A stretch of DNA of 64,000 nucleotides from Streptomyces sp. NRRL F-5123 (GCF_000721495.1 NZ_JOHY01000008.1:62001-126000), one strand, 5' to 3'; numbered from the stretch's first letter, positions 36,801 through 45,416 are shown. The notes: a model not told the origin generated them from the sequence alone. Numbers and translations are program-made.

Positions 36801-36862
36801 GCGCGGTCGCGGGCGGCGTCCCCGTCGAGGACGTCCCCGCACCCGGCTACTGCGGGCGCTGA
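33854..36862 (+). CDS. Tat-exported GH35 beta-galactosidase
   Basis: A 1002-residue secreted enzyme that removes beta-linked galactose. GTG 33854 (GAAGGGA upstream) starts VELSRRTFTALTGSTAAALA, a twin-arginine signal. The GH35 barrel opens with VDGQRVPLWSGEVHPFRLPS, contains the acid/base Glu in VVLYQLENEYASY and the nucleophile Glu in PGFMAEFGGGWFDPWGG. The C-terminal half has beta-sandwich domains, two with jelly-roll features (GVSWYRTDFALDV, YRVQIFLNGWNLGQYANDVG), as in large fungal/actinobacterial GH35 enzymes. The gene stands alone and is ended by a strong hairpin. Confidence 0.93.
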   Translation: MELSRRTFTALTGSTAAALALPVAAAHAAAADAPAAAPAGVLPRPDADGRAHSVGFDRYSLLVDGQRVPLWSGEVHPFRLPSPSLWLDVLHKMAANGYNAVSIYAAWNFHSPAPGSYDFTGIRDLDRFLDMAAEAGLYVIARPGPYINAEVDAGGYPAWLATTPGRARTSDPTYLAHADEWLTAVDAVIGRHLYTKGQGTVVLYQLENEYASYVTSAAGRDYMAHLYAKVRADGIDVPLFHNDKGRNGYWVPGSFDTGGEQGRYLYAFDGYPSPSGLAPDWGYFGTGGAKGGATASPDTPGFMAEFGGGWFDPWGGAEFGGLGYAESRRTRDAAFERRFYLTNLANGIKVHNVYMTFGGTSWGWIPAPVVYTSYDYGAAIDEARNQTSKLLPMRQIGSMLAAFPDLGQLDRADDVSAAAVTGGAVRVYHVANPDRGSHLYFLRNDSSADATCTLPVTTAAGELTVPAAPGGLRVTGKDMKVVAANLSLGRRALLYTTAQPMWRAAGRAQDLALLTGRPGDPVETVLLCRTRPTVTVTDGTAETSYDADAGTLRINAVLDGLTRVRVEDGGSDTPLLLLLADDTAAATLWPSTTTAGPLLVRGPALVRAARVHGVNLDLTGDTDAPAPLEVWAPDGIKHVNWNGKRADTRSTRDGSLAATDRLPGPQPVRLPALTGWRYAAENPESEPGFDDRRWRTCDLTTSHSSTALPAGQPAVLFADDYGCYYGDVWYRAQVGDAADAETLSLTYQGGTLGLLMAWWDGRPLGTHRLPTPAKAQDTVASWTGTAAFAVPEDLRGPGPHTVAVLVRPMAHAEDGGANDAFKAARGLLAATLDGAPLTWRIQGAAELDTVRGVLNTGGLYGERSGWHLPGFPDGDWTRVSLPHDGTRQGVSWYRTDFALDVDPGTDASIGLTLTDDPSRAYRVQIFLNGWNLGQYANDVGPQHTFVLPNGVLRTRGSNSLALAVLADGTTPAGLPQPELTLLGAVAGGVPVEDVPAPGYCGR

Positions 36863-36866
36863 ACCC

Positions 36867-36908
36867 CGTGCGGTCCGGCACCCGCCAGAGCTGGTGCCGG
36901 ACCGCACG
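36867..36908. terminator. Hairpin between convergent GH35 and fumarylacetoacetase genes
   Basis: A perfect 16-bp stem (CGTGCGGTCCGGCACC and its complement) with a 10-base loop. It begins 4 bp after the GH35 stop and ends 21 bp before the stop of the opposite gene, so it probably serves both. Confidence 0.85.
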
Positions 36909-36929
36909 GTCCCACCCGGCGCGCGGGCT

Positions 36930-38165
36930 TCAGCGCGCCGGCTCGATCCGCCCCGCGACCTCGCCGAGGCCCACCGGGACACCGCCGGGGCCCACGGCCG
37001 CCGCCGTGATGACGACCTCGTCGCCGTCCTCCAGGAAGGCCCGCCGGGAGCCGTCCGGCAGTTCCACCGGGCGCGCCCCGCCGTGCGTCAGCTCGATCAG
37101 CGCGCCGACCTGCTCCGGCCGCGGCCCGCTGACCGTGCCTGACGCGAAGAGGTCGCCGGGGCGCAGGCTCGCGCCGTTCACCGTCAGGTGCGCCAGCATC
37201 TGCGCGTACGTCCAGTACATCGACGCGAAGGGCGGCCGGGAGACGGTGTGGCCGTTCAGCCGCAGCTCCATCGCGATGTCCAGGCCGCACGGCGGCAGCA
37301 CACCCGCGTCGTCCAGGTACGGCAGCAGCGGCGTGTCCCTCGGCGGCGGTGCCGTACGTGCGTGGGCCAGCGCCTCCAGCGGCACCACCCAGGGGGAGAC
37401 GGAGGTCGCGAAGGACTTCCCGAGGAAGGGGCCCAGCGGCACGTACTCCCACGCCTGGATGTCGCGGGCCGACCAGTCGTTGAGCAGGCACACGCCGAAG
37501 ACGTGCTCGTCCGCCTCGGCCATCGCGACCCGGCGGCCGCGCGGCGACGCACCGCCCACCACGAAGCCCAGCTCCACCTCCACGTCCAGCCGCAGCGACG
37601 GCCCGTACGACGGAGCCGCCTCACCCGCGGCCCTGCGCTGCCCGCACGGGCGCAGCACGGGCGAGCCCGACACCACGACGGTGCCCGCTCGGCCGTGGTA
37701 GCCGATCGGCAGGTGCTTCCAGTTCGCGGTGAGGGGGTCGGCGGCGTCCGGGCGGAAGATCCGGCCGACGTTCGCGGCGTGGTGCTCGGAGGCGTAGAAG
37801 TCGACGTAGTCGGCGACCTCGAAGGGCAGGTGCGGCAGCGCCTGCGCGAGCGGCACCAGCAGCGGCGCGACCGCGGCCGCGTGCTCCGGCGCCGTCAGCC
37901 ACTCCGCGACCGCCGCCCGCACCCGCGTCCACACCGGCCGTCCGGCGGCCAGCAGCGGGTTCAGCACCGGCGCCGACAGCAGCGACACGATCTGCCCGGG
38001 CGCGCCGGCCGCCCGGGCCGCGGCGCCCGCGTCCAGCACGTGCCCGCCGTAGCGCACCCCGATGCGGGGCGCCGGATCCGCGGCGGTCGAATACACCCCG
38101 TAGGGCAGGTTGTGCGGCCCGAACGGATCGTCGAGCGGTACGGACAGCGGGTTCGGGGCGTTCAA
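36930..38165 (-). CDS. fahA: Fumarylacetoacetase
   Basis: A 411-residue enzyme that splits 4-fumarylacetoacetate into fumarate and acetoacetate, the last step of tyrosine and phenylalanine degradation. The N-terminal SH3-like domain contains FGPHNLPYGVYS and the C-terminal FAH domain carries metal ligands in VDFYASEHHAANVGR, LDVEVELGFVVGG and CLLNDWSARDIQAWEYVPLG, then PFLGKSFATSVSPWVV. Start TTG 38165 is supported by GGAGG upstream; TTG 38192 is possible. No other homogentisate-pathway gene is next to it. Confidence 0.95.
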   Translation of the reverse strand: MNAPNPLSVPLDDPFGPHNLPYGVYSTAADPAPRIGVRYGGHVLDAGAAARAAGAPGQIVSLLSAPVLNPLLAAGRPVWTRVRAAVAEWLTAPEHAAAVAPLLVPLAQALPHLPFEVADYVDFYASEHHAANVGRIFRPDAADPLTANWKHLPIGYHGRAGTVVVSGSPVLRPCGQRRAAGEAAPSYGPSLRLDVEVELGFVVGGASPRGRRVAMAEADEHVFGVCLLNDWSARDIQAWEYVPLGPFLGKSFATSVSPWVVPLEALAHARTAPPPRDTPLLPYLDDAGVLPPCGLDIAMELRLNGHTVSRPPFASMYWTYAQMLAHLTVNGASLRPGDLFASGTVSGPRPEQVGALIELTHGGARPVELPDGSRRAFLEDGDEVVITAAAVGPGGVPVGLGEVAGRIEPAR

Positions 38166-38334
38166 CGGACCTCCAGCGCGGGGCGGCGGCAACGCCCCGA
38201 GGCTACCGCCGGGCCCGCCGCCGGGTTTGGAGCTGCCCGCAGGTCAAACGTAAAGTCGGTCCGATGACCCGGGAGGCGTACCCCGGCGGCACGGGGCCGG
38301 CGGGACCGGCGCGGACACGGAGAGCGGCAGCGGC

Positions 38335-39915
38335 ATGACGGCGACCACGCAGGACCTTCACGACCCCGGGCACGAGGAGCCGACCCCGCCCGAGCGGGCC
38401 GCGGGATCCCGCGTCCCCGGCGCCGGCGTCCCCGGCGGCGACGCCCCCGGTACGGACGTTTCCGGCAGCTCCGGTACCGGCGTCCCCGGCATCGACCCGG
38501 CCCGCATGGAGGTCTGCCTCGCGGTGCTCGCCGAGCTCGACGGGCTGCCCGTCGACCACCCCGACGCGATCGCGGTGCGCCGCGCCACCGCCGGGATCTA
38601 CCGCACGGTCAAGCAGCGCCGGCGCCAGGAGCGCCGGGCCGCCAAGACCGAGAACGACAAGCGTGTCACCGAGGCCACCGCCACCGGCGCCGCCGACCGC
38701 ATCGACGACGAGACGCTCGGCATCCAGCTCGCCCCCTCGGTCAGCACCGAGATCGCCGGCATCCTGGAACGCCCCCGGTCCTGCTACGTCTGCAAGACCC
38801 GCTACACCGAGGTCGACGCCTTCTACCACCAGCTGTGCCCGCCCTGCGCCGCCGAGAACCGGGCGCGCCGCGACGCGCGCACCGACCTCACCGGCCGCCG
38901 CGCCCTGCTCACCGGCGGGCGCGCCAAGATCGGGATGTACATCGCGCTGCGGCTGCTGCGGGACGGCGCGCACACGACCGTCACCACGCGCTTCCCGCGG
39001 GACGCCGTCCGCCGCTTCAAGGCGATGCCGGACAGCGACCAGTGGATACACCGGCTCAAGATCGTCGGTATCGACCTGCGCGACCCGGCCCAGGTCGTCG
39101 CGCTCGCCGACTCGGTGGCCGCGGAAGGCCCGCTGGACATCCTCGTCAACAACGCCGCCCAGACCGTACGCCGCTCCGCCGCGGCCTACCGCGAGCTCGT
39201 GACCGCCGAGTCCGCGCCGCTGCCCGCGGGGGAGCTGCCCGGCACCGAGGTCTTCGGCGCCTTCGGCAGCGGCGCGCGCACCGCAGCCGCCCTGCCCGCC
39301 CCGCGCGGCGGCCGCGGGCTCACCGCCGACGACGTCACGGGCCTCGCGCTGGTCAGCGGCTCCGCGTCGCTCGCCCGCATCGAGGCAGGCACCGCGATCG
39401 ACGCGGGCGGCCTCGTCCCCGATCTCGACCCCACGAACACCTGGGTGCAGACGGTGGGCGAGGTCGACCCGGTGGAGCTGCTGGAAGTCCAGCTCTGCAA
39501 CGTCACCGCGCCCTTCATCCTCGTGAGCCGCCTGCGCCCGGCGATGGCCGCGGCGGCGGCCCGGCGCAAGTACGTGGTCAACGTCTCCGCGATGGAGGGC
39601 CAGTTCTCCCGGGGCTACAAGGGCGCCGGCCACCCGCACACCAACATGGCCAAGGCCGCCCTCAACATGCTCACGCGCACCAGCGCGAAGGAGATGCTGG
39701 AGAAGGACGGCATCCTCATGACCGCCGTCGACACCGGCTGGATCACCGACGAGCGGCCGCACCCCGACAAGGTCCGCCTCGCCGCGGAGGGCTTCCACGC
39801 CCCCCTGGACCTGGTCGACGGCGCGGCCCGCGTCTACGACCCGATCGTGCGCGGCGAGCTGGGCGAGGACCTCTACGGCTGCTTCCTGAAGGACTACGCC
39901 CCCGCCGCCTGGTGA
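38335..39915 (+). CDS. Atypical SDR oxidoreductase with N-terminal zinc-ribbon-like insert
   Basis: A 526-residue protein. The first 170 residues are a Pro/Gly-rich tail, a helical region (ATAGIYRTVKQRRRQERRAA) and a Cys4-type motif (SCYVCKTRYTEVDAFYHQLC...PPC), like a zinc ribbon. The rest is a short-chain dehydrogenase: ALLTGGRAKIGMYIALRL (TGxxxxIG), the acidic IVGIDLRDPAQV, DILVNNAAQTVRR (NNA), and VVNVSAMEGQF (Ser). The YxxxK position reads HTNMAKAALNM, with Thr in place of Tyr. Catalysis by the usual Tyr is therefore unlikely. An insertion of about 100 residues lies between NNA and the Ser motif. The function is unknown. Confidence 0.85.
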   Translation: MTATTQDLHDPGHEEPTPPERAAGSRVPGAGVPGGDAPGTDVSGSSGTGVPGIDPARMEVCLAVLAELDGLPVDHPDAIAVRRATAGIYRTVKQRRRQERRAAKTENDKRVTEATATGAADRIDDETLGIQLAPSVSTEIAGILERPRSCYVCKTRYTEVDAFYHQLCPPCAAENRARRDARTDLTGRRALLTGGRAKIGMYIALRLLRDGAHTTVTTRFPRDAVRRFKAMPDSDQWIHRLKIVGIDLRDPAQVVALADSVAAEGPLDILVNNAAQTVRRSAAAYRELVTAESAPLPAGELPGTEVFGAFGSGARTAAALPAPRGGRGLTADDVTGLALVSGSASLARIEAGTAIDAGGLVPDLDPTNTWVQTVGEVDPVELLEVQLCNVTAPFILVSRLRPAMAAAAARRKYVVNVSAMEGQFSRGYKGAGHPHTNMAKAALNMLTRTSAKEMLEKDGILMTAVDTGWITDERPHPDKVRLAAEGFHAPLDLVDGAARVYDPIVRGELGEDLYGCFLKDYAPAAW

Positions 39916-39927
39916 CCGGCGCCGCTA

Positions 39928-40088
39928 GTGCTGTGACCGGGAGGGTTCACCGTCTTGCGTCGCCCGGCACGGCACCTCGCTGCGTTGCCGCATCGACCGA
40001 GCAGGCCCACTACGAGGCCGATCCGGCGCCTTGCGATGCACCGCACCGGACGCCGCAAGCTCCCGGCAAACCCTCCCGGTCACAGCAC
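39928..40088. mobile_element. MITE-like 161-bp palindromic element
   Basis: A 20-bp perfect inverted repeat (GTGCTGTGACCGGGAGGGTT at the left, its complement at 40069-40088) encloses a 121-bp centre whose outer parts also pair imperfectly (CTTGCGTCGCCCGGCAC facing GCCGGACGCCGCAAG-like sequence). It holds no gene. The right end lies inside the glyoxalase-fold gene. Size and symmetry fit a non-autonomous transposable element. No clear target duplication is visible. Confidence 0.7.
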
Positions 40089-40708
40089 CAGCCGCCGACC
40101 TCGAACTCGTTGCCCTCGGGGTCGGCCAGGGCCCCCGCGTGGCCGGGCGGGGCGGCGGCGAGGCGCAGCCGGAGCCGGTTGCGGCCGGACTTCGGCGCCG
40201 CGGGCGGGCCCATCACGAGGGCGGGCCCGGCGCCCGCCGGATCCCGCAGGCACACGCCCCACTCCCCGCGCCCGGTGACCGCCCAGCCGGTCGCGGCGGA
40301 CCAGAAGCGGCCCTGCGCCTCCGCGTCGGCGGCGTCCAGGCATATCTGCGCGAGCGCCGCCCCCGGCGCCCCGCGGTGCTCGGGCAGCACGCACAGCTCG
40401 TTGCCCTCGGGGTCGGCGAGCACCTCCCACGGCACGTCGCCCTGCCCGATGTCGGCCCGTACCGCCCCGAGCCCCAGCAGCCGCCGCACCGTCGCCTCCT
40501 GGCGGCCGCCCCCGGCGAGGTCAAGATGCAGCCGGTTCTTCCCGCCCTTGGCCCCCGCCCCGCCCGCGAACCGCAGCTCGACCCCGCCGCCGGGCGGCCG
40601 CACCACCGCGCCGGGCCCCGCGGGCCACTCCAGCGCCGCGGCCCAGAACCGCGCGAGCCCCTCCGCGTCCACCGCGTCGACCACGACCGCGACCACACCG
40701 CCTGCCAT
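40010..40708 (-). CDS. VOC-family (glyoxalase-fold) protein with element-derived C-terminus
   Basis: A 232-residue protein with two tandem VOC modules. Each has the expected endings: LADPEGNELCVLPE in the first, and LADPEGNEFEVGGW in the second. The remaining 22 residues (after GGW, reading CCDREGLPG...) come from the MITE-like element that begins at 40088, so the native stop has been lost and replaced. Upstream coding is normal. Enzyme activity of the family ranges over isomerases, dioxygenases and antibiotic binders; substrate is unknown. ATG 40708 is chosen because VVAVVVDAVDAEG follows directly. Confidence 0.85.
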   Translation of the reverse strand: MAGGVVAVVVDAVDAEGLARFWAAALEWPAGPGAVVRPPGGGVELRFAGGAGAKGGKNRLHLDLAGGGRQEATVRRLLGLGAVRADIGQGDVPWEVLADPEGNELCVLPEHRGAPGAALAQICLDAADAEAQGRFWSAATGWAVTGRGEWGVCLRDPAGAGPALVMGPPAAPKSGRNRLRLRLAAAPPGHAGALADPEGNEFEVGGWCCDREGLPGACGVRCGASQGAGSAS

Positions 40709-40759
40709 CGCCACCACCCCCGTGCCCGGTCCCGTCCTCCGGCGAGTTTAGAGGCGGCG

Positions 40760-42523
40760 TCAGACGGTCAGCCGGTAGCGGGCCATCATGCAGTCGTCCT
40801 CGTGGTCGAGGATGTGGCAGTGCCACACGTAGCCCTGCAGGCTCGTGCCGTCCAGGGCGGTGAAGGCGGCGTCGGGGTCGAAGCCGAGTTCGGCGGCGTC
40901 GGGGAAGCGGACCAGGACGCGGGTGACGGTGGCGGGCGGGCAGGCGACGGTGTCCTTCAGGCCCGTCTCCCAGGGGGACGGGGGCTGGGCGGTGCCGAGG
41001 AGGTAGGCGTCGGGGGAGGGGCGCCAGGGGGTGCCCGCGGGCGGGCGGGGGTTGGCGCGGACGTAGGACTCGATGTCGAGGCGCTGCCGGTCCAGGACGC
41101 GCGTGTGCACCAGGTGCAGGTGCATCGGGTGGGCCTGCGGGGAGACGTTGACGAACTCCCACACCTCGGTCGTGCCCTGCCGCGGGGCGGTGACCGGCCC
41201 CTGGCCGTACAGCAGGTTGTCCATCGTCATCCCGGCCGGCGGGTAGCCGGGGACGCGGGCCGGGGTGAGGGTGATGATCCGGCGCGCGGCGGTGGGCTGC
41301 GGCGGCGCCGGCAGCGGGGCGGGCAGCCCGGCCCCGCCGCGCAGCCGGTCGGGCGGGGGAGTGCGGAAGCCGCCCACCCCGGTGCCGGTGAAGCGCATGA
41401 TGTCGGCGGTCGGGGCGACCCCCGTCGCCGCCACCACCTCGGGCGACTCCTGCTGGTCGTTGGTCAGGTCGACGTGCTCGCCCGCCGCGAGCGAGCCGAA
41501 GTCCACGACCAGGTCCAGGCGTTCGCCGGGGGCGATGCGGACGGACGTGGTGCGGGCCGGCGCGTCCAGCAGAGCGCCGTCCGCGCCGACCACCCAGAAC
41601 GGCATCCGGTCGGAGAAGAAGAGCCGGTAGCCGCGGGCGTTGGACGCGTTGAGCACCCGCAGCCGGTAGAAGCCGCGGGCGACCTCCAGATACGGCGACA
41701 CCACGCCGTTGACGGTCATCGTGTCGCCGAACATCCCGCCCTCCCAGTGCCCCTGCGGCACCGCGCGGGCGGTGCGGAAGACGAGCGAGCCGTCCTCGGC
41801 GAAGCGCCGGTCGGCGAGCGTGAGCGGCACCTCGAACTCGCCGCCGGGCAGCCCGAGGGGGTTGCCGGCGGCGCCGGTGTCGTACGCGTCGCGCAGCATG
41901 TACTGGCCGGCGAGCCCGGCCACCGCGTTGAGCCGGGTGATGCCCATCGCGTGGTCGTGGTACCAGAGGTGGCCCGCCTGCTGGTCGTTCGGGTGGCGGT
42001 AGGTCATGCTGCCGCCGGGCCGGAACGCGTTCTCGGGGTGCCCGTCCGCGTCCGGCGGGGTCACGGCGCCGTGCAGGTGCACGGAGGTGCGCGGCTGCGT
42101 GCGGTCGAGTTCGGAGGCCCCCTGGAGGGCGGGGTCGACGTCGGCGGCGAACAGGTGCCCGTGGAAGCCGTTGCTGAAGGTGAGCGAGAGCGGCACGCCG
42201 CGCTGCGCCTCGATCGTCGGGCCGAGGTACGGCAGCCCGCCGTACGACCACGTCCGCGCCGTGCCCAGGTCGCGGTGGAAGCGGTGCGCCGCGGGGGCCA
42301 TGGCCAGCGTCCGGTCGCCGGTGAGCACGGGCGGCAGCGGCAGCGCGTCGACGTACGGCGTCAGCTGCGGCGAGGCGAAGGTCAGCTGCCGTGTGCCGGG
42401 ACGGGGGCTGGGACCGTGGCCGGTCCCGGTGGCGCGGGCGGTCCCTCCCGAGGCGCCGAGCGCCCCGGCGGCGCCCAGTCCTGCGGCGGTGAGCAGCGAG
42501 CGACGGGACGGGCCGTTCGGCAT
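40760..42523 (-). CDS. Tat-exported multicopper oxidase
   Basis: A 587-residue secreted oxidase that couples substrate oxidation to reduction of O2 to water. The twin-arginine signal is SRRSLLTAAGLGAAGALG. All four copper motifs are visible: TSVHLHGAV, HLWYHDHAMG, AHPMHLHLVHT and VWHCHILDHEDDCMM. Spacing and length fit the three-domain CotA/phenoxazinone-synthase/bilirubin-oxidase type. The axial ligand after the last His motif is Met, typical of moderate-potential enzymes. GAGGAG precedes ATG 42523. It is divergent from a LacI regulator. Confidence 0.94.
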   Translation of the reverse strand: MPNGPSRRSLLTAAGLGAAGALGASGGTARATGTGHGPSPRPGTRQLTFASPQLTPYVDALPLPPVLTGDRTLAMAPAAHRFHRDLGTARTWSYGGLPYLGPTIEAQRGVPLSLTFSNGFHGHLFAADVDPALQGASELDRTQPRTSVHLHGAVTPPDADGHPENAFRPGGSMTYRHPNDQQAGHLWYHDHAMGITRLNAVAGLAGQYMLRDAYDTGAAGNPLGLPGGEFEVPLTLADRRFAEDGSLVFRTARAVPQGHWEGGMFGDTMTVNGVVSPYLEVARGFYRLRVLNASNARGYRLFFSDRMPFWVVGADGALLDAPARTTSVRIAPGERLDLVVDFGSLAAGEHVDLTNDQQESPEVVAATGVAPTADIMRFTGTGVGGFRTPPPDRLRGGAGLPAPLPAPPQPTAARRIITLTPARVPGYPPAGMTMDNLLYGQGPVTAPRQGTTEVWEFVNVSPQAHPMHLHLVHTRVLDRQRLDIESYVRANPRPPAGTPWRPSPDAYLLGTAQPPSPWETGLKDTVACPPATVTRVLVRFPDAAELGFDPDAAFTALDGTSLQGYVWHCHILDHEDDCMMARYRLTV

Positions 42524-42757
42524 GCGGGCTCCTCGGGATCGGCGGGGACCGACCATAGGCAGACAAATGACGCATCGTCAACGATATGGGGCGTCGTGTC
42601 CGGTGTGCGGCGGCGGCGCGCGCCGTGGGCCGCCGCCCCCGCGCAGGCCGGGGCGGGCGGCGGGGCGCGCGGGTACGGACCCGGCGGCCCGGGGAGGGCG
42701 CCCGGCGGGATATTTTCGCGGGGCCGCCCCGCGCGGGCGGCGGAGAGGAGGAGTGCC

Positions 42758-43801
42758 ATGGCCGGCACCGGCGACCGCCCCCGCCCCGAGGGGAAGACGC
42801 TCGCGGTGATCGCCGCGGAGGCGGGCGTGTCGGTGTCCACCGTGTCGAAGGTCCTGCACGACCGCTCGGACGTCGCGGCCCGCACCCGCGCCAAGGTCCA
42901 GCGGCTGCTGGCCCAGCACGGCTACCCGGCCCGCAACGGCCCCACCGCCACCGCGCTGGCACCCGGCGGGCTCGTCGACTTCGTCGTCGACGAGATCGAC
43001 GGCGCCTGGGCCGCCGAACTCATCCGCGGCGCCGAGGAGGCGCTCGACGCGGTCGGCATGGGCCTGGTCGTGTCCGCCGCGCACGGCAGCGGCAGCAGCC
43101 CCGCCCGGCGCTGGCTCGACTCGCTCGCCGCCCGCCGCACCCTGGGCGCGATCCTGGTCGTCCCCGAACTCGACCAGCAGCAGCACCGCGAGCTGCTCCG
43201 GCTCGGCATCCCCTTCGCACTCATCTCCCCGGCCGAGGAGCCGCCGCCCGGCGTGCCGTGGGTCGGCGCCACCAACTGGCCCGGTGGGCTCGCCGCCACC
43301 CGGCACCTGGTCGGCCTCGGCCACCGCAGGATCGCGGTCATCGGCGGCCCGCCGCAGCGGCTCGCCTCGCGTGCCCGGGTCGACGGCTACCGCTCGGCGC
43401 TGGAGGAGGCGGGGCTGCCGTACGACCCGGAACTGGTCCGCTACGGCGACTTCACGAACGAGCCCGCCTACCGGCACGCCCTCGACCTGCTGCGGCTGCC
43501 GGACCGGCCCACCGCCGTCTTCGCGGGCAGCGACCAGCAGGCGCTCAGCACCTACCGCGCCGCGGCGACGCTGGGCCTGCGGGTGCCGGACGACGTGAGC
43601 GTCGTCGGCTTCGACGACCTGGCCTTCGCCGACTGGGTCACCCCGCGGCTGACCACCGTGCGCACCCCGCTGGCCGACATGGCGGCGCTGGCCGCCGGGA
43701 TGGTGCTCCAGCTGATCGGCGGCGGGCGCCCCGCCTCCACGCGGGTCGAGGTCGCGAGCGAGCTGGTCGTACGGGAGAGCAGCGGCCCGCCGCCGGGCTG
43801 A
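42758..43801 (+). CDS. LacI-family transcriptional regulator
   Basis: A 347-residue repressor. The HTH and hinge read TLAVIAAEAGVSVSTVSKVL, then HDRSDVAARTRAKVQRLL. The sugar-binding domain shows VDFVVDEIDGAWAAELIRGA, GHRRIAVIGGPPQRLASRAR and SVVGFDDLAFADWVTP. The effector is not known. An ATG with GAGAGGAGG starts it. It points away from the multicopper oxidase gene across 234 bp; sugar regulators usually act on transport or glycosidase genes, none of which is adjacent. Confidence 0.93.
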   Translation: MAGTGDRPRPEGKTLAVIAAEAGVSVSTVSKVLHDRSDVAARTRAKVQRLLAQHGYPARNGPTATALAPGGLVDFVVDEIDGAWAAELIRGAEEALDAVGMGLVVSAAHGSGSSPARRWLDSLAARRTLGAILVVPELDQQQHRELLRLGIPFALISPAEEPPPGVPWVGATNWPGGLAATRHLVGLGHRRIAVIGGPPQRLASRARVDGYRSALEEAGLPYDPELVRYGDFTNEPAYRHALDLLRLPDRPTAVFAGSDQQALSTYRAAATLGLRVPDDVSVVGFDDLAFADWVTPRLTTVRTPLADMAALAAGMVLQLIGGGRPASTRVEVASELVVRESSGPPPG

Positions 43802-43832
43802 GGGGACCGCCCGGGACCGTACCCCGTACCGG

Positions 43833-44231
43833 CTACGGCTGGGTCGCGGCCATGTAGAAGATCTCCCAGTGGTGGCCGTCCGGGTCGTAGAAGCTGCGGG
43901 TGTGCATCGGGCTGGCCTCCTCGGTGGTCTTCGCCGGCCGCGCCCCCGCCGCCAGCGCCGCGTCGCCGATCCGGTCGACGTCGTCGGGCGAGTCCTGCTG
44001 CACGGCCACGATCACCTCCGTCACCGCTCCGGTGTCAGGGACGGGCCGGCCGGTGAACGACGTGAAGAACGGCTCCGTCAGCAGCATCACCAGGTTGTCG
44101 TCGCCGACGACCATGCACGCGGCGCGCGCGTCGGTGAAGTCCGGGTCGAAGGCGAAGCCGAGCGCCTCGAAGAAGGCCATGGACCTCGGGAGGTCCTGCA
44201 CGGGGAGGTTGACGAAGATACGGCCGGCCAT
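43833..44231 (-). CDS. Glyoxalase/VOC-family protein
   Basis: A 132-residue single-domain VOC protein starting MAGRIFVNLPVQDLPRSMAF. It ends with the usual FYDPDGHHWEIFYM, holding the metal-binding Glu. Members of this type (glyoxalase/bleomycin resistance/extradiol) bind a metal and small substrate. It lies immediately after and convergent with the LacI regulator. Confidence 0.92.
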   Translation of the reverse strand: MAGRIFVNLPVQDLPRSMAFFEALGFAFDPDFTDARAACMVVGDDNLVMLLTEPFFTSFTGRPVPDTGAVTEVIVAVQQDSPDDVDRIGDAALAAGARPAKTTEEASPMHTRSFYDPDGHHWEIFYMAATQP

Positions 44232-44330
44232 GGTGTCCGCCTCTGCTCGGGTGCGCTGCGCACGGGTCCGTTACGCAAGGGTGGACCGGACGGCCCGGCG
44301 GAACTCATCGCCCGCCCCGGCCGCGCGGGC

Positions 44331-45308
44331 TCATTCGCCCAGACGGGCCCGCAGCCACGCCAGCGCCTCCCGGCCCTGGGCGGCCTGGAACGCCCGCAGG
44401 GTCGGCAGCCCCGGCGGGGCCGGGCGGCGCGCGTGGCCGAGCAGGAAGCCGGCGAAGGCGGCCACCACGGCGGTGACGGCGTCCTGGTCCGCGCCCGCGG
44501 CGACCTCGTGCCGCGCGAAGAGCCGTTCCGGCGGCGGGCCGCCCTGCATCCGCACGCTCGGCAGCATCAGCAGCAGGTCGTACCAGGGCGCGGCCAGGCA
44601 GGCCCAGGGCCAGTCCACGACCACGACCCGGCCCTCCGGGGTGAGCAGCAGGTTGTCGGCCCGCAGGTCGGCGTGCGCGAGGGTGCCGCCCGCCGCGCCC
44701 GCGGCCCAGCCGGACTCCAGCTCCGCCAGCGCGGGCAGATTCCGCGCCGCCCACGGGTCGAGGCCCACCAGGTCGTCGGTGCCCGCGGCGTGATCCGCGG
44801 CGAGGATCCGCCAGCCGCGGAAGGCACCGTCCTGCTTCTCCGCGACCGGCGGCGCGGCGACCGGGCTCGGCGTCAGCGCCGCGGCCAGGCCGCGGACGGC
44901 GTCCAGCACCAGGTCCAGCTCGGCCGGCTCCCACGGCTGCGCGGGCAGCCGCCCCTCGACGTCCTCGAAGAGCAGCACCACCCAGCCGTCCAGGTCCAGA
45001 TCGGCGAGCAGCCGCGGCGCCGGGACCCCGGCGGGAAGGTTCCGGGCGATGCGCACCTCGTCCCGGTGGATGCCAGGGCTCTCCGGGTTCTGCGCCTCGC
45101 TCACCGCCTTGACGAAGGCCCGCCGCCCGTCCGCGAGCACCAGCCGCGCCGCGACACCCGGGGAGAACCCGGCGCCCTGCGTGGCCGCCCGCACCACCCG
45201 CGCCCCCAGCCGCCCCTCGACCGCCGCCCGCACCCCGGCCGGCACCGCCTCCCACGGCGTCCGCAACCCGCGCGCCTCGGGAGCCCTGACCTCTGCGACC
45301 TCGTCCAT
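44331..45308 (-). CDS. Aminoglycoside phosphotransferase-fold (APH) kinase-like protein
   Basis: A 325-residue protein-kinase-like enzyme. It has the ATP-binding Lys region (GRRAFVKAVS), the catalytic loop LAHADLRADNLLL (HxDxxxxN) and the metal motif VVVVDWPWACLAAPWYDLLL, with W for the usual DW(E). Catalytic Asp and Asn are present. Members phosphorylate aminoglycosides or diverse metabolites; the substrate is unknown. ATG 45308 with GGAAGG upstream. Confidence 0.9.
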   Translation of the reverse strand: MDEVAEVRAPEARGLRTPWEAVPAGVRAAVEGRLGARVVRAATQGAGFSPGVAARLVLADGRRAFVKAVSEAQNPESPGIHRDEVRIARNLPAGVPAPRLLADLDLDGWVVLLFEDVEGRLPAQPWEPAELDLVLDAVRGLAAALTPSPVAAPPVAEKQDGAFRGWRILAADHAAGTDDLVGLDPWAARNLPALAELESGWAAGAAGGTLAHADLRADNLLLTPEGRVVVVDWPWACLAAPWYDLLLMLPSVRMQGGPPPERLFARHEVAAGADQDAVTAVVAAFAGFLLGHARRPAPPGLPTLRAFQAAQGREALAWLRARLGE

Positions 45309-45416
45309 CCCGGCATCCTTCCGGCCCCCACCCCGCCGGGCGACCGCTTTTCCGCGGAGCCCGGGGCCGGAGCACGGCACGCCCGGCGCGCAGCGGCGGA
45401 AGAACGGGAAAAGCAG

